Of a stretch of 64,000 bases of DNA, positions 9,042-16,624 are shown in pieces (within the stretch, counting starts at the first letter, position 1; every line of letters begins with the position of its first letter). The notes under the pieces were generated by a model. It was not told where the DNA came from. It was given only the letters and a program-made list of their open reading frames with translations, and made no database searches. Made by a program: the position numbers and the translations under genes. The stretch spans positions 620,001-684,000 of the forward strand of contig NZ_JALBGC010000003.1 of assembly GCF_022631375.1 (NCBI RefSeq). Reading direction: 5' to 3'. Origin of the DNA: Hymenobacter cyanobacteriorum (GTDB lineage: Bacteria > Bacteroidota > Bacteroidia > Cytophagales > Hymenobacteraceae).

Positions 9042-9248
9042 ATGCCTGCAAGTATCGCCTTTCGCCGCCCCAAGCCTTCGCTGGTGGTCGCGGCCGACCT
9101 TTTCTCCGCCGAGGAGCCGCCCACGGCCGCGTACCCGCTGCCGCTAAACAAAGCCTTTGCCGTGCGCGCCGTGCTGCGGGTGGGCGACTACGAAGTGGGC
9201 GAAACCTTCTGCCCGCGCCTGTGCGGGCATCCCGGCATCCGGTACTAG
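9042..9248 (+). CDS. Small protein ending GHPxIRY (copy B)
   Basis: This 68-residue frame starts at the ATG at 9042 (MPASIAFRRPKPSLVVAADL). A longer in-frame version to 8919 is possible, but its extra residues look random. The C-terminus RVGDYEVGETF then CPRLCGHPGIRY parallels copy A at 5618-5866. The two copies bracket the TonB-dependent receptor, and this one lies after its terminator. It overlaps the AlkB-like gene by 4 bp in convergent orientation. There are Cys residues in the tail (CPRLC) that copy A lacks. The function is unknown. Confidence 0.5.
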   Translation: MPASIAFRRPKPSLVVAADLFSAEEPPTAAYPLPLNKAFAVRAVLRVGDYEVGETFCPRLCGHPGIRY

Positions 9249-9847
9249 CGCGGCGCGGCTGGTTCCACCCACCGAAACGTGAGGTTGAGGCGCGGCCCCA
9301 CGGGCCGGGCCGTTTTGGGCAACGCGTGCTGCCAGTGCTGCTGCGTGGGGCCCCGCATCAGCAGCAGGCTGCCGTTGGGCAAATCGAGGCCAAAAGGCGC
9401 GTGCGCCAGGCCCGGACGCGGGCGCAGCCGGAAGCGCCGCACCGCGCCCAGGCTGAGCGAGGCAATGGCGGGCGCGGGGCCGAGTTCGGGCTCGTCGTCG
9501 GCGTGCCAGCCCATGCTGTCGCGCCCGTCGCGGTACAAGTTCAGCAGCACGCTGTTGTAGCGGGTGCCGGTGGTGGCTTCGAGGCGCTGGCGTAGCTCGG
9601 CGAGGGCGGGCAACCAGGGGCGCGGCTCCCAGGCCAGGCCCGAGTAGGTGTAGCGGGCTTCGGGGTCGCCGTACCAGGCGGTGAGGCGCGGCTGCGGAAA
9701 CTCCTGCCCAAACAAGCGAATGGTGCGCTGCTCCCAGGCCGCCGCGGCCGTGAGGTGGGCCAGCAGCGCCGTGGCTTCGGCGGCGGGCAGGAAGGCAGGG
9801 TCGAACAGGAGGTCGGCCCCGGGCAGCGGCAGGTTCTGGAGCGGCAT
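9245..9847 (-). CDS. AlkB-like 2-oxoglutarate/Fe(II) dioxygenase
   Basis: This 200-residue protein has the length and layout of bacterial AlkB-type dealkylases, which oxidatively remove alkyl groups from nucleic acid bases. Visible motifs are YNSVLLNLYRDGRDSMGWH (97-115) with the HxD pair His115/Asp117, the distal iron ligand His174 in QHWQHALPK, and the 2-oxoglutarate-binding RxxxxxR at Arg186/Arg192 in RLNLTFR. The RYNSVLLNLYRDG/MGWHADDE pattern resembles ALKBH2/3-type and Bacteroidota AlkB homologues more than E. coli AlkB. It stands alone on the minus strand behind a terminator, with no ada or other repair gene nearby. Confidence 0.9.
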   Translation of the reverse strand: MPLQNLPLPGADLLFDPAFLPAAEATALLAHLTAAAAWEQRTIRLFGQEFPQPRLTAWYGDPEARYTYSGLAWEPRPWLPALAELRQRLEATTGTRYNSVLLNLYRDGRDSMGWHADDEPELGPAPAIASLSLGAVRRFRLRPRPGLAHAPFGLDLPNGSLLLMRGPTQQHWQHALPKTARPVGPRLNLTFRWVEPAAPR

Positions 9848-9857
9848 GGCGGCGAAT

Positions 9858-9900
9858 AAAAAGGCCCGGCGACTCGTCTGCTTAACGAGCCACCGGGCTA
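9858..9900 (-). terminator. Intrinsic terminator, minus strand
   Basis: Read on the minus strand, AGCCCGG, GCTCGT, a short loop, ACGAG and CCGGGCC form a two-part stem followed by TTTTTA. It sits just past the stop of the membrane-protein gene at 9917-10618 and separates it from the AlkB-like gene. Confidence 0.8.
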
Positions 9901-9916
9901 CTTCGGTGTAGCTAAA

Positions 9917-10618
9917 TTACTTCGGCATCATGCGCTCGAACTGCTCCTGCACCGCTTTCGGCTGCTTTTTCATCAGGTAGGCATTGAATTTCTGCATGCC
10001 GTAGAGGAAGGCGAAACACACCAGCAGCGGCGGCAGCCAGCTGCGGCTGCGGTAGCTCACGCCGCCCATGTTGCGCGGCCAGAACCAAAGCACGTAGGCC
10101 AGAATGGGCGGCAGGTTGATGAGGGGGCCGTACCAGGAACTCAGCCCGTAGATGGGCAACGCCCACTGCAAAGCCACTGCCACCACGATGATATAAGCCA
10201 CCAGAAACAACACCAGCCCCAGCAGCGCCCGCTTGCGGTCGAGCCGCCACAGGTTCAGGCCCAGCAGCGCGCCGCCGGCGATAAAGGTGAACGGTATCGA
10301 AAACAGCACGATGGTGACGGGCGAATACAGCGCCGGGTCCTTCTCGTCGGCGGCGGCTTCCTCGGCCGGCACGGCAGCGGCCGAGGGCCGGATGGCCTCC
10401 TGGCGGGCGGCTTCGGCTTCGTCGCGGGTGCGCTGGGCGGCGGCACCGGCTTCGAGGGCGGGGCGCAGGGCGGCTTCTTCGGGGGCAGGCTGGCCGCGGC
10501 GGCGCAGCTCGTCGAGGGCAGCCAGCACGGCGGCCTCGCGGTATTGCACATGGCCGGTCACGTACTCGCGCAGGGCCGCGTCGGTCTTCAGCAGCATCTT
10601 GGCGGCGTAATCTTCCAT
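9917..10618 (-). CDS. Membrane protein of unknown function
   Basis: This 233-residue protein has a charged, Ala/Glu-rich cytoplasmic N-terminus. Residues 1-50 (AALREYVTGHVQYREAAV then LAALDELRRRG) look helical, and 55-95 are low-complexity Ala/Glu/Arg. Four hydrophobic segments follow, at about 105-125 (VTIVLFSIPFTFIAGGALLG), 135-155 (LLGLVLFLVAYIIVVAVAL), 165-180 and 200-215. The C-terminus is basic (KKQPKAVQEQFERMMPK). The first 50 residues recall the short helix-repeat leaders found before membrane domains in Bacteroidota proteins, but I recognise no named family. Its start lies right beside the tandem-word inverted repeat that separates it from kynU. Confidence 0.75.
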   Translation of the reverse strand: MEDYAAKMLLKTDAALREYVTGHVQYREAAVLAALDELRRRGQPAPEEAALRPALEAGAAAQRTRDEAEAARQEAIRPSAAAVPAEEAAADEKDPALYSPVTIVLFSIPFTFIAGGALLGLNLWRLDRKRALLGLVLFLVAYIIVVAVALQWALPIYGLSSWYGPLINLPPILAYVLWFWPRNMGGVSYRSRSWLPPLLVCFAFLYGMQKFNAYLMKKQPKAVQEQFERMMPK

Positions 10619-10621
10619 TTT

Positions 10622-10741
10622 TTTAGTTAAGAGTTATGAGTTAAAAGTTAAGAGTTGGCAATTGAAGTTGGCGGATAAAAACAGGGCTTGGCAGTCACCA
10701 GCGGCAAGACGATTTTAACTCCTAACTCTGAACTCCTAACT
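10622..10741. repeat. Tandem-word inverted repeat (AGTTAAG words), stop of kynU inside arm
   Basis: Left arm 10624-10658 is a run of AGTTAAG/AGTTATG-type words. Right arm 10713-10741 is the complement (TTTTAACTCCTAACTC and so on). The spacer is about 55 bp. The TAG stop of kynU (10736-10738, minus strand) is formed by the right arm. Confidence 0.75.
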
Positions 10742-11995
10742 GAAGAAGCGCGTCAGCGCTTCGCCCACGCGGTCGACGTCGGCAAACGAATTATAGAGCG
10801 GTACGGGCGCGAGGCGGATGACGTTGGGCTCGCGCCAGTCGGCGATGACGCCCTGGTCGGCCAGGAAATCGAACAGCTCGCGGCCGCGCTCGTGCACCAG
10901 CACCGAGAGCTGGCAGCCGCGCTGGGCGGGGTCCGTCGGCGTGATGATTTCGAGCTTGGCCGCTGGCAGATTGAGGGCGCGGATGTGGCTTTCGAGGCGG
11001 GCGGTGAGCTGTTCGCTTTTGCGACGCAGGGCGGGCATGCCGCCGGCGCGCTCCACGATGTCGAGGCTGGCGGCGTGAATGGCCATCGGGAAAATCTGGG
11101 CGTTGGAGAGCTGCCAGCCGGCCGCGCCGGGCATGGGCCGGAAGCCTTTTTTCATTTTGAACCGCTCCGAGGCATCGTGGCCCCACCAGCCGGCGAGGCG
11201 CACGAGGTCGGGCCGTTCGGCAAACCGCTCGTGCACGAATACGCCCGAGGTGCCGCCAGGGCCCGAGTTGAGGTACTTGTAGGTGCACCAGCAGGCAAAG
11301 TCCACGTCCCAGTCGTGCAGGTGCAGCTCCAAGTTGCCGGCTGCGTGGGCCAAATCGAAACCGACAAATGCACCCACGGCGTGGCCGGCCTTGGTAATGG
11401 CAGCCATGTCGAAGGCCTGTCCGGTGTAGTAGTTCACGCCCCCGATGATGACGGTGGCCAGCGAGTCGCCGAGCTCGGCAATTTTGGTTTCGATGTCGGC
11501 GGTGCGCAGGGTGTGCTCGCCGGGGCGGGGCACCAGCTCCACAATCACGTCGTCGGGGTTGAGGCCGTGCAGGCGGGCCTGGCTTTCGAGGGCGTACTGG
11601 TCGGACGGAAACGCGCCGCCTTCCATCAATACCTTATAGCGGGTGGCGGTGGGGCGGTAGAACGAGACGAGCAGCAGGTGCAGGTTCACGGTCAGGTTGT
11701 TCATTACCACCACTTCTAAGGGCCGCGCGCCCACCAGGCGGGCGGTGGCTTCGGCCAGCGTGCTGTGGTAGTGCATCCAGGGCGAGGCGCCGAGGAAGTG
11801 GCCTTCTACGCCGCGCTCTTCCCAGGAGGCAAACTCGCGCTCGACGGCGGCGCGGGCGGCGCGGGGCAGCAGGCCCAGCGAGTTGCCGCAGAAGTAGGCG
11901 CAGGGCTGCCCGTCGGGGCCGGGCGGCAGGTGAAATTCCTGGCGGAAGGAAGCCAGCGGGTCGGTGGCGTCGAGGGTGGCGGCGGTGTCGTTCAT
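10736..11995 (-). CDS. kynU: Kynureninase
   Basis: This PLP-dependent hydrolase has 419 residues and cleaves 3-hydroxykynurenine (or kynurenine) to 3-hydroxyanthranilate (or anthranilate) plus alanine. Recognisable blocks are FCGNSLGLLP (35-44), GVEGHF, VVVMNNLTVNLHLLL, EGGAFPSDQYA, the PLP-binding Asp214 in GFDLAHAAGN and the Schiff-base Lys240 in WCTYKYLNSGPGG. The ATG at 11995 gives the usual family length; the frame stays open upstream but overlaps the neighbouring membrane-protein gene. It follows kmo in the pathway yet is 5.3 kb away. The final codons and stop lie in a tandem-word repeat arm, so the last residues (LTRFFS) may have been shaped by it. Confidence 0.95.
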   Translation of the reverse strand: MNDTAATLDATDPLASFRQEFHLPPGPDGQPCAYFCGNSLGLLPRAARAAVEREFASWEERGVEGHFLGASPWMHYHSTLAEATARLVGARPLEVVVMNNLTVNLHLLLVSFYRPTATRYKVLMEGGAFPSDQYALESQARLHGLNPDDVIVELVPRPGEHTLRTADIETKIAELGDSLATVIIGGVNYYTGQAFDMAAITKAGHAVGAFVGFDLAHAAGNLELHLHDWDVDFACWCTYKYLNSGPGGTSGVFVHERFAERPDLVRLAGWWGHDASERFKMKKGFRPMPGAAGWQLSNAQIFPMAIHAASLDIVERAGGMPALRRKSEQLTARLESHIRALNLPAAKLEIITPTDPAQRGCQLSVLVHERGRELFDFLADQGVIADWREPNVIRLAPVPLYNSFADVDRVGEALTRFFS

Positions 11996-12108
11996 ATCGG
12001 GCCGCAAAGGTCGGGGCAAAGCGGGCGCGGTGCTAACAAAAGGTTTTGGCCTTGCGCGGGTAGTCGGGTGGCCGACCGATTCAACCGGCTGCCAGATTCC
12101 CGGCCGAG

Positions 12109-13401
12109 CTACTGAATCACGTAGCCTTGCAGCAACGCATCCATAAGGTGCAGCTGCATAACCAGGTTGAAAACGTAGAGCAGCATGATGATTTCGCGCC
12201 GCCAGGGCAGCTGCCGCAGCATCAGATACGCAAACAAGTAGACGCTGAGCAGGCCGAAATACCACGCCGACTGGCCCCAGGTGAAATTATCGAACTCCTG
12301 GCTGAAGGCCCCGAACAGCTGCCACACCGCCAGCGCCGGCAGCAGCAGCCAGGCATAGGTGCGGCCGGGCCACGCCGGCAGGGTATACAGGTACCACACC
12401 AGCACCACGAAAAACGGGCTGGCCAGCATGTAGCGGCTCAGGTTCCAGACGCTGCCGCCCTGGTGCGAGGCGATGTACACGACCAGCAGCGCGTAATAGC
12501 CCACCGCAAACAGCACCATGGGCGGCACCACCGGCAGCGGGCGGCGGCGCTGCTGCAGCCAGCGCACGGCCAGCCAGCCGCACACGCCCACGGCCCCGCA
12601 GCCCAGGCACAGCGCCAGCGCATCGAGCCAGAGCATGTCGATGCCGGCGGGCGTGACGAAGGGGTAGTCGGGCCAGCGCAGGTGGTTGTTCCAGAACTTC
12701 TGCACCTTGGTAAAGGCCAGCGGGTCGCCCACCTGCTGCCACTGCATGTAGGCCACAATGCCCACCGCCGCCCCGATGGCCAGCAGCCCCACGCCGCCCC
12801 AACGCAGCGCCCGCCGGGCCTGCCCCGGCTGGGCGGCCCACAGCAGCACCGTGAATACCAGCACCGGCACAAACATGAGGCTGGCCGTGCGCGTGAGCCC
12901 GCAGCCAAACAGCCCAATGGCCCACCAGCCCAACTGGCCGCGGTGCAGGCCCAGCAGCAGGCAGGTGCCAAACAGAAAAAACAGCGCCTCGGTGTACGGA
13001 ATGGCCATAAACACCAGCACCGGCGTCGAGAGCAGCAGCAGGCTCAGCCGGGCTGGTAGCCGCAATTGGTGCGCCAGCCAGGCGAAGGCTGCCAGAAACA
13101 TACTGAAATTCAGCACGCTCATGCCCGCCATGGTCAGGCCGGTGGCGCGCCACAGGTAGGGCAGCAGCGGAAAAAAGGCCACGCTGCTCGTGGTGGTGGT
13201 CGAATACGAGTAGCCCTCCTGCCTAATCTTGTCGTACCAATACACGTCCAGGTGCATCAGGTTGTCATTCCCGGGCAGGTAGCGGATGATGCCGAAGGCA
13301 TACAGGGCCGAAGTGATGGCAGCCAGCAGCAGCAGGTGGCCGGCCACCACAGTAAGCGTTGGATAACGCTTGGCGAATACGAGCAGAGGAGCAAAAGGCA
13401 C
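12109..13401 (-). CDS. PIG-V/GPI18-like mannosyltransferase family membrane protein
   Basis: This polytopic protein has about 430 residues from the chosen GTG and roughly ten hydrophobic segments. The block HLDVYWYDKIRQEGYSYS, then AFFPLLPYLWR, IPYTEALFFLFGTCLL and CGLTRTASLMF match the pattern of the PIG-V/COG5542 GT-C family (WDxxWY, FFPLxP, YTExLF, TR). In eukaryotes that family adds the second mannose to GPI; bacterial members have unknown acceptors and presumably use polyprenyl-phosphate sugars. The frame stays open to 13569 with only GTG starts (13567, 13494, 13399). The GTG at 13401 avoids overlapping the upstream lipoprotein gene and leaves a 32 bp gap, so the two genes are probably co-transcribed. 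Confidence 0.78.
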   Translation of the reverse strand: MPFAPLLVFAKRYPTLTVVAGHLLLLAAITSALYAFGIIRYLPGNDNLMHLDVYWYDKIRQEGYSYSTTTTSSVAFFPLLPYLWRATGLTMAGMSVLNFSMFLAAFAWLAHQLRLPARLSLLLLSTPVLVFMAIPYTEALFFLFGTCLLLGLHRGQLGWWAIGLFGCGLTRTASLMFVPVLVFTVLLWAAQPGQARRALRWGGVGLLAIGAAVGIVAYMQWQQVGDPLAFTKVQKFWNNHLRWPDYPFVTPAGIDMLWLDALALCLGCGAVGVCGWLAVRWLQQRRRPLPVVPPMVLFAVGYYALLVVYIASHQGGSVWNLSRYMLASPFFVVLVWYLYTLPAWPGRTYAWLLLPALAVWQLFGAFSQEFDNFTWGQSAWYFGLLSVYLFAYLMLRQLPWRREIIMLLYVFNLVMQLHLMDALLQGYVIQ

Positions 13402-13433
13402 GGCGAGGAGGAGCAGAAATGAAAGGGCCGCTA

Positions 13434-13982
13434 CTACCGCCAGGCCACCAGTTTGAGGTCGTCGAAATACTTGACGGCCCCGCGCTCGGGGCACCAGACG
13501 TAGAGTTTTATTTCGTCGCTGGGCAGCAGGTCGTCGGGCATGCGGTAGGTTTTGGTGAAGTGTTCCCACTTATCGTAGCGTTTCACCACCTGGTCGATGT
13601 TGATGCCCTTCCACACGTCGGGCCGGCGGCCGTGGCAGTGCACTTCCAGCACCAGAATGGTCGAGCCGATGGGCACGTTGGGCAGGTAGGTCCAGCCGTC
13701 CAGGCGCATCATCGTGGGCGGCTCGGGGCAGTCCGACAGCGAGGTATGGTAGTTGCCGGCAAAGTCGTCGCCCTGCTTCACGCAGTAGGAATAGCGCCCC
13801 GAGTGGGCCTTTTCGGTCGATAGCATAGCCGGAGCAGGCTGCGACCACCGCTCAAATTCCTCAAAGTCAGCGTTCAGCAGCACGGTTTCCTTTTCGACTG
13901 CCGAGCGGCAGCCCGCCAGCAGGCTCAGCAGCAAAACCGCCCGCAGGCCGCGCGAAACCCCGCGCAAAAAACCAATAGCCAT
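13434..13982 (-). CDS. Lipoprotein with jelly-roll domain
   Basis: This 182-residue protein starts MAIGFLRGVSRGLRAVLLLS and carries the lipobox LLAGC (Cys about 24), so it should be lipidated. The mature domain has the layout LNADFEEFERW, STEKAHSGRYSYCVKQ, MMRLDGWTYLP, ILVLEVHCHG, DKWEHFTKTYRMP, EIKLYVW and KYFDDLKLVAW. The terminal FDDL motif and AHSGRYS are typical of carbohydrate-binding jelly rolls of the CBM4/9 type. It is a clear paralogue of the lipoprotein at 26071-26616 (TERAHSGKYS, VYLDDVSI). It sits immediately upstream of the PIG-V-like gene, suggesting a functional link to glycan assembly. Ligand binding is inferred from fold resemblance only. Confidence 0.78.
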   Translation of the reverse strand: MAIGFLRGVSRGLRAVLLLSLLAGCRSAVEKETVLLNADFEEFERWSQPAPAMLSTEKAHSGRYSYCVKQGDDFAGNYHTSLSDCPEPPTMMRLDGWTYLPNVPIGSTILVLEVHCHGRRPDVWKGINIDQVVKRYDKWEHFTKTYRMPDDLLPSDEIKLYVWCPERGAVKYFDDLKLVAWR

Positions 13983-14057
13983 GTAAGCAGAAAGCAAAAG
14001 CCCGGGATGTGGCCCCCGGACAGCGGCACAAGATATGCCGGGCAGCCGAAATGGTGC

Positions 14058-15110
14058 TCACAGCCGAAACCGCGCAGCTTCCAGCCCCAGCCAGTCCAGC
14101 GCGTTCTGGCCCAGCATCTGCGCCTTGATGTCGGCCGAAAACGGCATGGAGTTGATGAGCTGGCCCGGCTCCAGCTCGCCCAGCGGGAAGGGGTAGTCGG
14201 TGCCGAGCGTGATTTTATCCGGTCCCAGGGTTTTCACCAGATAGTCGAGCATCAGTGGGTCGTGCACCAGCGAGTCGACCCAGAACTTGCCGAGGTATTT
14301 GCGCGGGTTGTGCGGGTTGTCGATGGCGCAGAGGTCGGGCCGCACCTGCCAGCCGTGCTCGATGCGCCCAATGGTGCTGGCAAACGAGCCCCCGCCGTGG
14401 GCCACGGCCACGCGCAGGTTGGGCAAGCGCTCCAGCACGCCACCGAAGATGAGCGAGCACAGCGCCAGGGTGCTTTCGGCGGGCATGCCCACCAGCCAGG
14501 GCAGCCAGTATTTGGGCATTTTCCCTTGGGCCATCATGTCCCAGGGGTGCACAAATACGCAGGCGCCCAACTGCTCGGCGGCGGCGAAGACTTCGAACAG
14601 CTCCGGCGCGTCGAGGTTCCAGTCGTTCACGTGCGAGCCAATCTGCACACCGGCCAGGCCGATTTTCATGCAGCGCTCCAACTCGCGGATGGCCAGGTCG
14701 GGGGCCTGCATCGGCAGGGTGCCCAGGCCTACGTAGCGCGTGGGGTAGCGGCGCACCACGTCGGCAATGTGGTCGTTTAGCAGCTGGCTTAAATCCAGAC
14801 AATCAAGCGGTTGCGCCCAGTAGCTGAACATGACGGGCACGGTGCTGAGCACCTGCACCTGCACCCCAAACTGGTCGTACTCGCGCAGGCGTACGGCGGG
14901 GTCCCAGCAATTGTCCTGCACTTCGCGGAAGAACTTGTCGTCCTGCATCATGCGGGCGCAGCAGGGCTTGTGGTGGTCGAGCCGGATGAACCCCCCGTAG
15001 CCGTAGCGGGCCGCCAAATCGGGCCACCGCTCGGGCAGAATGTGGGTGTGGATGTCGATGGAAAGCAAACGCGGGGTGGGTGGGATGTGGATAGAAGAAT
15101 CGGCTGTCAT
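14058..15110 (-). CDS. nbaD: 2-amino-3-carboxymuconate-6-semialdehyde decarboxylase (ACMSD)
   Basis: This zinc amidohydrolase-fold decarboxylase has 350 residues. It removes CO2 from ACMS to give 2-aminomuconate semialdehyde, diverting carbon from quinolinate/NAD synthesis toward degradation. It tracks ACMSD closely: [12 protein letters not shown] (metal His21/His23), [85 protein letters not shown] and [15 protein letters not shown]. The ATG at 15110 lies inside the left arm of the CATCCTGAGC inverted repeat, so the first residues ([14 protein letters not shown]) are partly repeat-encoded. The longer frame to 15137 merely reads further into the repeat. The dioxygenase that makes its substrate lies 99 bp upstream. 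Confidence 0.95.
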   Translation of the reverse strand: MTADSSIHIPPTPRLLSIDIHTHILPERWPDLAARYGYGGFIRLDHHKPCCARMMQDDKFFREVQDNCWDPAVRLREYDQFGVQVQVLSTVPVMFSYWAQPLDCLDLSQLLNDHIADVVRRYPTRYVGLGTLPMQAPDLAIRELERCMKIGLAGVQIGSHVNDWNLDAPELFEVFAAAEQLGACVFVHPWDMMAQGKMPKYWLPWLVGMPAESTLALCSLIFGGVLERLPNLRVAVAHGGGSFASTIGRIEHGWQVRPDLCAIDNPHNPRKYLGKFWVDSLVHDPLMLDYLVKTLGPDKITLGTDYPFPLGELEPGQLINSMPFSADIKAQMLGQNALDWLGLEAARFRL

Positions 15111-15193
15111 CCTGAGCGGAGCGAAGGACCTTATCAAGGTTGGGCAATATGCAGCTGACGTGATAAGGTCCTTCGCTCCGCTCAGGATGACAG
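15104..15193. repeat. Long inverted repeat, CATCCTGAGC family, copy 1
   Basis: The arms at 15104-15136 and 15161-15193 are perfect 33-bp reverse complements (CTGTCATCCTGAGCGGAGCG, then AAGGACCTTATCA), with a 24-bp spacer. A related imperfect copy is at 42187-42291. It fills the gap between ACMSD and the dioxygenase gene and contains the ACMSD start codon. In RNA it would form a very stable hairpin. Confidence 0.9.
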
Positions 15194-15209
15194 TTGATAA
15201 GCTAAAACG

Positions 15210-15737
15210 CTACGCCACCGGCGCGGGCGCTTCCATGTAAGTACCGCACACGGTGCAGGTGCGCTTGGCATCATCCTGCCAGAAGGCATTCATGATGGGC
15301 GGCAGCTGGGTTACGATGTCGGTAATCTCGGCAAACTCCTCGTAGAGCTTGTGGCCGCAATTCTCACAATACCATTGAAAACCATCAACTTCGCCGGCCG
15401 TGCGGTAGCGCTCGATGACGAGGCCGATGGTGCCGGCCGGGCGGCGCGGCGAGTGCGGCACGTTGGGTGGCAGCAGGAACATTTCGCCGGGGCCAATGAC
15501 GATGTCGACGGGCTGGCCGTCTTCGATGATTTTGACGGTCATCGTGCCCTCCACCTGCCAGAACAGCTCCTCGCCGGCGTCGACGTGGTAGTCTTTGCGG
15601 GCGTTGGGGCCGCCCACCACCATCACAATAAAATCTTTGTTATCCTTGAAAACCTGCTGGTTACCCACCGGGGGCTTGAGCAGGTGGCGGTGGTCATCAA
15701 TCCACTGCTGAACGTTGAAGGCGCGGGCGACGGGCAT
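15210..15737 (-). CDS. nbaC: 3-hydroxyanthranilate 3,4-dioxygenase
   Basis: This cupin dioxygenase has 175 residues and opens 3-hydroxyanthranilate to 2-amino-3-carboxymuconate semialdehyde. The iron ligands are readable as His51, Glu57 (YHVDAGEELFW) and His95 (PPNVPHSPRRP), at the positions known for the bacterial enzyme. Four cysteines at 124, 127, 161 and 164 (CENCGHK and CTVCGT) form the C-terminal rubredoxin-like iron site present in bacterial but not mammalian enzymes. The ATG at 15737 is the natural start. A one-mismatch -7 box, TACCTTTA, lies on the minus strand at 15786-15793. The product feeds ACMSD directly downstream. Confidence 0.96.
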   Translation of the reverse strand: MPVARAFNVQQWIDDHRHLLKPPVGNQQVFKDNKDFIVMVVGGPNARKDYHVDAGEELFWQVEGTMTVKIIEDGQPVDIVIGPGEMFLLPPNVPHSPRRPAGTIGLVIERYRTAGEVDGFQWYCENCGHKLYEEFAEITDIVTQLPPIMNAFWQDDAKRTCTVCGTYMEAPAPVA

Positions 15738-15892
15738 GGCGGGCGGGGCTGGAAGTGAGTAAAACGAAGCTTGCCGGGGGCCGGGTAAAGGTAATGCGGT
15801 TTTCGGACGTGCTACGCGGCGGCAGGGCGGCTGGCGGCCCCAAATGTTTATTCGGATATTTGCCCGGCATTCACCTTCTTTCGCCCGTTCCG

Positions 15893-16624
15893 TTGCCCGA
15901 TTCTTCGCCCGCCGCTTTTGCCCTGGTGTTGCCCTGCTACAACCCGCCCGCCGGCTGGGCGGCCAACATTGTGGCCAGCCTGGGGCGCTTGCGGGCGCTG
16001 TTGCCGCCCGCCACGGCTGTGCACCTCTACCTCGTGAACGACGGCACGGCTAGCGTGAACGAAGCCGATTTGACGCTGCTGCGGGCTGAAATTCCGCAGT
16101 TCACTTACCTGGCCTACCCCGAAAACCACGGCAAGGGTTACGCCCTGCGCACCGGCGTGGAGCAAGTGCGGGAGGAAATCTGCCTGTTCACCGACATCGA
16201 CTTTCCGTATGAGGAAGCCAGCGTGGCGGCCGTGTACGAAGGCCTGCGCACGGCGACCGGCGACGTGGTGGTGGGCGTGCGCGACGAAACCTACTACGCC
16301 CACGTGCCACAGGGCCGGGTGTTCATTTCCAAGGCCTTGCGGCGCATCAACCGGCTGCTACTGGGGTTGGCCGTGTCGGACACGCAGTGCGGGCTGAAGG
16401 GGTTTAATCAGCGGGGGCGCGAGGTGTTTCTGCACGGGCAGATTGACCGCTACCTCTTCGATTTGGAGTTTATTTTTCTGGCCTCGCGCCCCGGCGCCGG
16501 CCTGCGGGTGGTGCCCGTACCGGTGCGGCTCAAGCCGGGCATCGTGTTTTCGCAGATGAGCCCGCGCATTCTGCTGGCCGAGAGCGGCAGCTTTCTCAAA
16601 ATCCTTTTCGGCCGGCTGGTGTGA
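15893..16624 (+). CDS. GT2 family glycosyltransferase (dolichyl-phosphate mannose synthase-like)
   Basis: This GT-A glycosyltransferase has about 243 residues. It is likely to transfer a hexose from a nucleotide sugar to polyprenyl phosphate, making a donor for the GT-C proteins downstream. Visible motifs are FALVLPCYNPPAGW at the N-terminus, HLYLVNDGTA, NHGKGYALRTG, the DxD-type LFTDIDFPYEE, and SDTQCGLKGFN, which is typical of the DPM1-like group. The start is uncertain. The frame is open to 15755, only 17 bp from the divergent dioxygenase start; an ATG at 15797 and a TTG at 15893 are candidates, and the TTG best fits the family N-terminus. The stop overlaps the next GTG start by 4 bp, so the two genes are translationally coupled. 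Confidence 0.85.
   Translation: MPDSSPAAFALVLPCYNPPAGWAANIVASLGRLRALLPPATAVHLYLVNDGTASVNEADLTLLRAEIPQFTYLAYPENHGKGYALRTGVEQVREEICLFTDIDFPYEEASVAAVYEGLRTATGDVVVGVRDETYYAHVPQGRVFISKALRRINRLLLGLAVSDTQCGLKGFNQRGREVFLHGQIDRYLFDLEFIFLASRPGAGLRVVPVPVRLKPGIVFSQMSPRILLAESGSFLKILFGRLV

Noticed and set aside
15111..15137. Longer ACMSD start ([10 protein letters not shown])
   Set aside because: These residues are the standard translation of the repeat arm, found wherever this palindrome occurs.
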